NCBI GenBank assembly: GCA_944320885.1
Contig: CALUJE010000005.1
Coordinates: 1 to 39,354 of the forward strand
DNA: 39,354 nt
Source: an uncultured Phocaeicola sp.
Lineage (GTDB): Bacteria; Bacteroidota; Bacteroidia; Bacteroidales; Bacteroidaceae
Direction of reading: 5' to 3'
Below are positions 34,357 to 39,354 of this stretch, piece by piece. The notes beneath the pieces are model-generated. The model did no database searches. It had not been told where the DNA came from and worked only from the letters and a program-made list of their open reading frames with translations. Numbering within the stretch: position 1 is the first letter of the stretch; every line of letters starts with the position of its first letter. The translations under genes were made by a program, and so were the position numbers.

Positions 34357-34388
34357 TTTTCATTTTCTCCCGCTATCTTGTAACTTTG
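34357..34388 (+). promoter_or_regulatory. Promoter for mazG
   Basis: TTTT (34357-34360, 3 of 4), 20 nt, TAACTTTG (34381-34388, full match). It lies about 27 nt upstream of the mazG ATG. Confidence 0.5.
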
Positions 34389-34414
34389 CCTTGTCATAAA
34401 AACTAGATATTGAT

Positions 34415-35200
34415 ATGCATACACGACAAGAACAACTGGAGGCGTTCGGACGTTTTCTCGATATACTCGATGAACTGCGCGTGAAGTGCCCGTGGGACAA
34501 GAAGCAGACCAACGAAAGCCTGCGCCCCAACACCATAGAAGAGGTTTACGAACTATGTGACGCCCTGATGAAAGACGACCAGAAGAATATTTGCAAGGAG
34601 TTGGGCGACGTGCTGCTGCACATTGCCTTTTATGCCAAGATTGGTTCGGAAAAGGGTGAGTTCGACATAAAGGATGTGTGTGACAAGCTGAGCGACAAGC
34701 TCATTTTCCGTCATCCGCATGTGTTTGGAGAGGTTAAGGCCGATACGGCCGAAAAGGTATCGGAAAACTGGGAGCAGATAAAACTGAAGGAAAAAGACGG
34801 AAACAAAAGTGTGCTGAGCGGTGTGCCCGAGGCATTGCCTTCGCTCATTAAGGCTTACCGTATTCAGGACAAGGCGCGCAATGTGGGCTTCGACTGGGAA
34901 CAGCGTGAGCAGGTATGGAGTAAGGTGAAAGAGGAAATCAGTGAGTTTGAAAAAGAAGTGGCCGATATGGACAAGGAAAAGGCCGAAGCTGAATTCGGCG
35001 ATGTGATGTTCAGTCTGATTAATGCCGCACGCTTGTATAAGATAAATCCCGATAATGCGCTGGAGCGGACCAATCAGAAATTCATACGGCGTTTCAACTA
35101 TCTTGAGGAGCATACTTTGAAAGCCGGACGTAATCTGGCCGATATGTCGCTCGAAGAGATGGATGAGATATGGAATGAAGCCAAATCAAAGGGACTGTAA
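34415..35200 (+). CDS. mazG: Nucleoside triphosphate pyrophosphohydrolase MazG
   Basis: The cytosolic all-alpha NTP pyrophosphatase hydrolyses (d)NTPs to monophosphates, a house-cleaning and stress-related role. The 261-residue protein has two MazG repeats. The first has CPWDKKQTNESL, then EEVYEL and ELGDVL (the ExxE...ExxD metal motif). The second has EEISEFEKEV and EFGDVMFSL. Length and motifs match E. coli MazG. It has its own promoter and is not next to relA or a mazEF pair. Confidence 0.95.
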   Translation: MHTRQEQLEAFGRFLDILDELRVKCPWDKKQTNESLRPNTIEEVYELCDALMKDDQKNICKELGDVLLHIAFYAKIGSEKGEFDIKDVCDKLSDKLIFRHPHVFGEVKADTAEKVSENWEQIKLKEKDGNKSVLSGVPEALPSLIKAYRIQDKARNVGFDWEQREQVWSKVKEEISEFEKEVADMDKEKAEAEFGDVMFSLINAARLYKINPDNALERTNQKFIRRFNYLEEHTLKAGRNLADMSLEEMDEIWNEAKSKGL

Positions 35201-35233
35201 GAAAAAAGAAAGTAAAATATAAGAATGTGATAG

Positions 35234-35261
35234 TAAAGTGTAATGCACGCTTTACACTTTA
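35234..35261 (+). terminator. Hairpin after mazG
   Basis: A perfect 10-bp stem, TAAAGTGTAA (35234-35243) with 35252-35261, has an 8-nt loop and lies 33 nt past the mazG stop. It is followed by ACGGGTGTTTGGGG, not a U-run, so termination is uncertain. Confidence 0.5.
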
Positions 35262-35359
35262 CGGGTGTTTGGGGAAAAATAAAAAGATTTTTGTTGGAAA
35301 AACATGAAAAGAAACCGATAATTCATGGCTTTTTTTATCGTTCCTCAAAACATTCTTTT

Positions 35360-35367
35360 TATTTTTG
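35360..35367 (+). promoter_or_regulatory. -7 box for fba
   Basis: TATTTTTG fits TAnnTTTG, 73 nt upstream of the ATG. The -33 box is weak. Confidence 0.4.
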
Positions 35368-35440
35368 CGTTGTCAAAATACAAAACGAGACAATAAAAGA
35401 ACATTACTATTATTTACTTATTTAATTTATATATTTAGCT

Positions 35441-36445
35441 ATGGTAAATTATAAAGATCTTGGCCTTGTAAACACGAGAGACATGTTTGCACGTGCAATC
35501 AAAGGCGGTTATGCCATCCCTGCTTTCAACTTCAATAACATGGAACAGATGCAGGCTATCATTCAGGCAGCTGTAGAAACCAAATCTCCGGTTATTCTGC
35601 AGGTTTCAAAGGGTGCACGTAACTATGCCAACCAGACATTACTCCGTTACATGGCCGAAGGTGCTGTGCAATATGCAAAAGAAATGGGATGCGAACATCC
35701 TGAAATTGTACTTCATCTTGATCATGGAGATTCATTTGAACTTTGCAAGAGTTGTGTGGACTTAGGTTTCTCTTCTGTAATGATTGATGGTTCTCATTTG
35801 CCTTATGAAGAGAATGTGGAGCTTACCCGCCGCGTAGTGGAATATGCTCACCAGTATGATGTAACCGTTGAAGGTGAACTGGGTGTGCTTGCCGGTGTGG
35901 AAGATGAAGTTTGTGCAGAACATCACACTTATACACGTCCTGAAGAAGTTGTAGACTTTACTTCAAAGACTGGTTGCGACAGTCTCGCTATCTCTATCGG
36001 TACTTCACACGGTGCCTACAAGTTCAAACCCGAACAGTGTCACATTGATCCTGCTACCGGTCGTCTGGTTCCTCCTCCATTGGCATTTGATGTGCTTGAT
36101 GGTGTAATGAAAGAACTTCCGGGCTTCCCAATCGTATTGCACGGTTCTTCTTCTGTTCCTCAGGAATATGTTGACATGATTAATCAGTTTGGTGGCAAGC
36201 TCGAAGCTGCTATCGGTATTCCTGAAGATGAGTTGCGCAAGGCTGCCAAATCAGCTGTTTGTAAAATCAATATTGACTCAGACAGCCGTCTGGCCATGAC
36301 TGCCGCAATCCGTAAGGTATTCGTTGAGAAACCGGCTGAATTCGACCCGCGTAAGTATCTGGGTCCAGCTCGTGACGAAATGAAGAAACTTTATATGCAC
36401 AAGATTGTGAATGTATTGGGTTCAAACGATAAACTTGCCAAATAA
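35441..36445 (+). CDS. fba: Fructose-bisphosphate aldolase, class II
   Basis: The zinc enzyme cleaves fructose-1,6-bisphosphate to two triose phosphates in glycolysis and acts in reverse in gluconeogenesis. Zinc and substrate residues are seen in HLDHGDSFELC, in the VEGELG segment, in SIGTSHGAYKF and in VLHGSSSVP. The length of 334 residues is normal. Codon choice looks strongly biased, consistent with a highly expressed gene. It is a single-gene unit with a strong terminator, convergent with the DUF3332 gene. Confidence 0.96.
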   Translation: MVNYKDLGLVNTRDMFARAIKGGYAIPAFNFNNMEQMQAIIQAAVETKSPVILQVSKGARNYANQTLLRYMAEGAVQYAKEMGCEHPEIVLHLDHGDSFELCKSCVDLGFSSVMIDGSHLPYEENVELTRRVVEYAHQYDVTVEGELGVLAGVEDEVCAEHHTYTRPEEVVDFTSKTGCDSLAISIGTSHGAYKFKPEQCHIDPATGRLVPPPLAFDVLDGVMKELPGFPIVLHGSSSVPQEYVDMINQFGGKLEAAIGIPEDELRKAAKSAVCKINIDSDSRLAMTAAIRKVFVEKPAEFDPRKYLGPARDEMKKLYMHKIVNVLGSNDKLAK

Positions 36446-36466
36446 GTTATTGACCGATAAAAATAT

Positions 36467-36498
36467 CAGAGGCCGCATCCTTAAAGGTGCGGCCTCTG
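36467..36498 (+). terminator. Terminator after fba
   Basis: A perfect G+C-rich 11-bp stem (36467-36477 with 36488-36498) has an inner CCTT/AAGG pairing in the loop and is followed by TTGTTATAT. It lies 21 nt past the fba stop. Confidence 0.8.
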
Positions 36499-36538
36499 TT
36501 GTTATATGCTACTTGAATGTTCAATAATCGGTACCGGT

Positions 36539-37087
36539 TTATCGCGCAGCGTAATAAGTTGTGCTCATAATCATGTCATGCGCCTGTTTTACGCCTTGCG
36601 CGTCGGGAGTTACGTTCAGGTATTGTCCGTTTTGCAGATTCATGTCTACTGTTCCGTCTTCACGCAGCTTCAGAATTTCATAGGTCTTACCGTTGCTTAC
36701 TACGTTCCAGCTCTGTTCTTCACCGTTGAATTTTAATTCTATCGGGTTTTCTTCGCCTTCCTTTTCAATAGAGTAACCGTCTTTGGTAGTAGTTACCAGG
36801 TATTTTCCGTTTTCACTCTGTATTTCTTTTACGGTACCGGCCATCATCGGGTTGCTGTCTGTCCAGAATTCAATGGTGTTGAAAATGAAGAAGTCGGCAA
36901 CGAATGACAATTCATACACCGGTACGATATAAAGTCCTATATGAATCAGTGTATTCAGAAATTTGTTGTCCGTGGCTTGGGCGTTCCAGTTTTGTACCTT
37001 GGTTACGGTTGCGTATGAACCGATGCATGAAGCCAATGTCAGTCCTGACAAAGCGATGCAGATGATGGAAGTTTTGATTGTTTTCAT
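36539..37087 (-). CDS. DUF3332 lipoprotein
   Basis: The 182-residue protein has a lipoprotein signal with lipobox LASC and Cys21. It then has a conserved-looking stretch with two short hydrophobic segments (about 44-72, including LIHIGLYIVPVYELSFVADF), and a beta-rich C-terminal half. This matches DUF3332 proteins, which are widespread in Bacteroidetes and proteobacteria and have no known function. It lies between the convergent fba and the divergent MFS gene and appears to be its own unit. Confidence 0.8.
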   Translation of the reverse strand: MKTIKTSIICIALSGLTLASCIGSYATVTKVQNWNAQATDNKFLNTLIHIGLYIVPVYELSFVADFFIFNTIEFWTDSNPMMAGTVKEIQSENGKYLVTTTKDGYSIEKEGEENPIELKFNGEEQSWNVVSNGKTYEILKLREDGTVDMNLQNGQYLNVTPDAQGVKQAHDMIMSTTYYAAR

Positions 37088-37408
37088 GTTAGTTATAGTT
37101 TAATTAAATAATGTGTTATTGCATATTCTACGTTGAGGTAAAATATCAATAATAAGTAAAAATATAGCTTTCTTTTTAAAAAGGAAAAATATGAGTCAAA
37201 ATAATACTTAATTTATAGTTTGTATTAATGTTTACAGTACAGATTCAGTGAGGTTTTATCTGCTGATACTATTCAAATATGTTTTATAACATAAATGAAA
37301 GTGTCTTTTTGATTTGATATTTATACGAAATATATAAATAAAATATGTTGTGCAACATGTTTTGCTTACAAAATATACATATAACCCTAATAATTGTTAC
37401 ATTGTTTT
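37088..37408. other. AT-rich divergent intergenic region between DUF3332 and the MFS gene
   Basis: No gene is seen. A 6-bp inverted repeat with a 2-nt centre, ATGTTG-TG-CAACAT (37345-37358), lies about 50 nt upstream of the MFS promoter -33 box and could be a regulator site. The minus-strand promoter for the DUF3332 gene is not recognisable. Confidence 0.4.
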
Positions 37409-37439
37409 ATTGGATATATATAGAATAATTGTACATTTG
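37409..37439 (+). promoter_or_regulatory. Promoter for the MFS transporter
   Basis: ATTG (37409-37412, 3 of 4), 19 nt, TACATTTG (37432-37439, full match). The leader is about 33 nt. Confidence 0.5.
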
Positions 37440-37478
37440 CCACATTATTAACTTAAACTTTAAAACATAGAATATAAA

Positions 37479-38897
37479 ATGACTGAAAAAATTCATCAAA
37501 CGTTGCGTGATTCAAAGGCGGCCCGTTGGACAGCTTTGGTGTTATTGGCTTCGGCCATGTTTTTCGGATATATCTTTATGGATATCCTTTCTCCGTTGCA
37601 GGAACTGTTGCAGACACAAAGAGGGTGGGAGCCTACAGCCTATGGCCGTTACGCAGGTTCTGAAACTTTTCTGAATGTTTTTGTATTCTTCCTGATTTTT
37701 GCCGGAATTATTCTTGATAAGATGGGAGTTCGTTTTACGGCAATACTTTCAGGTTCGGTTATGTTTGTAGGAGCAGCTCTTAATTATTACGCTGTATCGG
37801 GAGCTTTTACCGGCAGTGCGATGGAGAGCGCAATGAATAACTTCATGAATCTGCCATTGGCCTGGTGGAACATCACTCCGTTCTATGAAGGCATGCCTGC
37901 TTCAGCAAAGATGTCGGCTATCGGCTTTATGTTCTTTGGTTGTGGTGTTGAAATGGCCGGTATCACCGTATCACGTGGTATTGTAAAATGGTTTAAAGGT
38001 AAGGAAATGGCTTTGGCTATGGGTGTTGAAATGGCAATTGCCCGTTTGGGTGTAGCCGTTGTAGTATTGGGTTCACCGGTATTGGCTACCATTCAGCCTG
38101 TTGATGTGTCGCGTCCGGTAGCTGTGGCTGTTATTCTTTTGCTGATTGGTTTGATAGCATTCATTGTATATGCCTTTATGGATAAGAAACTTGAGCAGCA
38201 GTTGGGTGAGAATGATGAAGAAAAAGATGATCCGTTCAAGGTTAGTGACCTTGGAAAGATTTTCTCGTCTAAGGTGTTCTGGCTGGTTGCCTTGCTGTGT
38301 GTTTTGTATTATTCTGCTATTTTCCCGTTCCAGAAATATGCCATTAACATGTTGCAGTGTAACTTGGGCTTTACTGCAGAGCAGGCTGGTCGTATCTTCT
38401 TCGTGTTCCCGCTTGGTGCAGCTGCCATTACTCCGTTGTTGGGTAACTATCTCGACCGTAAGGGTAAAGGAGCAAGCATGCTGATGCTGGGAGCAATCCT
38501 GATGATTGTATGCCACTTGTCTTTTGCTTTGCTGTTGCCGGCTACCCAGTCTTCACTGGTTGCTTATCTGGGAATTATTCTTTTGGGTATTTCTTTCTCT
38601 TTGGTTCCGGCAGCATTGTGGCCGTCTGTTCCAAAGTTGGTCGATAGCCGTTTGTTAGGTTCTGCATACGCTGTTATTTTCTGGATTCAGAATATTGGTT
38701 TGTATTCATTCCCTATGATTATCGGTTCTGTTCTTCAGTCTTCTAATCCGGGAGTAGAAAATCCGTTGGAATATAACTATACTGTTCCGATGCTGGTATT
38801 CGCTTCTTTGGGTGTCTTCGCCTTATTCCTGGGAATCTGGCTGAAAGCTGAAGACAAGAAGAAAGGTTATGGTTTGGAAGAACCAAACATTAAATGA
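37479..38897 (+). CDS. MFS transporter
   Basis: The 472-residue inner-membrane protein has about 12 hydrophobic segments, with a charged central cytoplasmic loop near residues 240-262 (rich in Glu/Asp/Lys). Features of the major facilitator superfamily include IILDKMGVRF after the second segment and a matching YLDRKGKGAS loop in the second half. The substrate is not readable; organic anions and sugars are both handled by such proteins in Bacteroides. It has its own promoter and terminator. Confidence 0.88.
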   Translation: MTEKIHQTLRDSKAARWTALVLLASAMFFGYIFMDILSPLQELLQTQRGWEPTAYGRYAGSETFLNVFVFFLIFAGIILDKMGVRFTAILSGSVMFVGAALNYYAVSGAFTGSAMESAMNNFMNLPLAWWNITPFYEGMPASAKMSAIGFMFFGCGVEMAGITVSRGIVKWFKGKEMALAMGVEMAIARLGVAVVVLGSPVLATIQPVDVSRPVAVAVILLLIGLIAFIVYAFMDKKLEQQLGENDEEKDDPFKVSDLGKIFSSKVFWLVALLCVLYYSAIFPFQKYAINMLQCNLGFTAEQAGRIFFVFPLGAAAITPLLGNYLDRKGKGASMLMLGAILMIVCHLSFALLLPATQSSLVAYLGIILLGISFSLVPAALWPSVPKLVDSRLLGSAYAVIFWIQNIGLYSFPMIIGSVLQSSNPGVENPLEYNYTVPMLVFASLGVFALFLGIWLKAEDKKKGYGLEEPNIK

Positions 38898-38939
38898 TGA
38901 GGATAAGGGGGGAGAAAATATAATCTGAAAAAGATTTGG

Positions 38940-38979
38940 AAGTCGGGTTGTTTCGGAAGAAAGAATCCGGCTTTTTTAT
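38940..38979 (+). terminator. Terminator of the MFS gene
   Basis: A 10-bp stem (38940-38949 with 38964-38973, two G-U pairs) has a 14-nt loop and is followed by a T-run. Confidence 0.75.
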
Positions 38980-39023
38980 TGGGAGGCTTAAATTTATTTG
39001 TTTTGAATATAAAAACTGGAATT

Positions 39024-39354
39024 ATGAAATTTAAAAGAATAGTAGCTGTAGATGAGACTTTGCTGAATGCTGAAGCTTTGGAAGTGTTGAAGTCAATGGG
39101 TGAAGAGGTAGTAGTATACCATGATTTTCCGACGGAAGAAAAAGAAGTGATTCGCCGTATAGGTGATGCAGACTGTCTGCTGGTGTCTTTCCGGACTCCG
39201 ATACGTAAAACAGTGCTGGATGCCTGTCCGAATATCCGTTATATAGGCATGTGCTGTACACTCTATAATCCGGAGAGCTGCAATGTGGATGTGATAGAGG
39301 CGCGCAAGCGTGGCATTGTGGTATTGGGAGTAAAGGATTACGGCGATGAAGGTG
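39024..39354 (+). CDS. D-isomer-specific 2-hydroxyacid dehydrogenase family, N-terminal part (cut by window end)
   Basis: The frame opens at the ATG at 39024 and runs to the last base (110 codons). The translation begins MKFKRIVAVDETLLNAEAL. It shows the catalytic-domain pattern of D-2-hydroxyacid dehydrogenases: a flavodoxin-like start, then ADCLLVSFRTPI and NIRYIGMCCTLYNP, with RGIVVLGVKDYGDEG where the family has its conserved 'V.N.pgyg..' segment. Lactate-, glycerate- and phosphoglycerate-type enzymes share this fold. The NAD-binding domain lies outside the window, so the substrate cannot be judged. It starts 126 nt after the MFS stop, with a terminator in between. Confidence 0.7.
   Translation, partial: MKFKRIVAVDETLLNAEALEVLKSMGEEVVVYHDFPTEEKEVIRRIGDADCLLVSFRTPIRKTVLDACPNIRYIGMCCTLYNPESCNVDVIEARKRGIVVLGVKDYGDEG

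Noticed and set aside
35243..35425. 60-codon frame upstream of fba
   Set aside because: It overlaps the mazG 3' hairpin and the fba promoter region and has no recognisable content.

Overview
The window looks like a chromosomal segment of a gut-type Bacteroidales bacterium, probably Bacteroides or Phocaeicola. This is an inference from several signs. Many genes are preceded by the Bacteroidetes promoter form TTTG-N19/21-TAnnTTTG and lack a Shine-Dalgarno site. Envelope families typical of the phylum are present (PCMD lipoprotein, TonB-receptor-like barrel, patatin fused to a barrel, DUF3332, DUF1349). Genes such as lysS, pgi, gpsA, ilvC and class II fba read as Bacteroidetes versions. I see no rRNA, tRNA or CRISPR array.

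Layout. 1-361 is the right end of an IS66-family element whose transposase carries a large in-frame deletion. 362-1542 is AT-rich and accessory, with an HNH-type protein on the minus strand. 1716-4987 holds a DUF1349 protein and a secreted M1 aminopeptidase. 4988-5578 is a 0.6-kb non-coding stretch carrying a terminator and two unrelated short-repeat arrays. The minus-strand block 5579-18395 contains patatin-barrel/HAD phosphatase, lysS-gpsA-pgi, a probable small RNA, aroC-M20 dipeptidase, a PCMD lipoprotein/outer-membrane barrel pair, and slyD. From 18795 the plus strand carries a small exported protein, a KdgK-type sugar kinase, and a full isoleucine/valine operon (leader peptide, ilvD, ilvB, ilvN, acyl-ACP thioesterase, ilvC). 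It continues with a secreted protein resembling gingipain-type (C25) peptidases, which converges on valS (minus). Then come a TonB-receptor-like barrel, mazG, fba, DUF3332 (minus), an MFS transporter, and the start of a 2-hydroxyacid dehydrogenase cut by the window edge.

Most interesting signals. (1) Two families of short palindromic repeats each occur at two distant intergenic sites. Each site has four units, on a 22-bp (family B) or 20-22-bp (family A) period, and one site carries both families. I know of no name for either. (2) The ilv operon begins with a strong promoter, a 25-codon leader peptide rich in Ile/Val/Leu, and a 20-bp hairpin just before ilvD, which is the layout of an attenuation control region. 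(3) A promoter-hairpin-terminator unit of about 105 nt upstream of lysS looks like an unannotated small RNA. (4) An HNH protein has about 180 residues inserted between the two halves of its zinc site. (5) A secreted protein keeps the His...Cys order of clan CD peptidases.

All family names come from reading the translations. No database search was possible.
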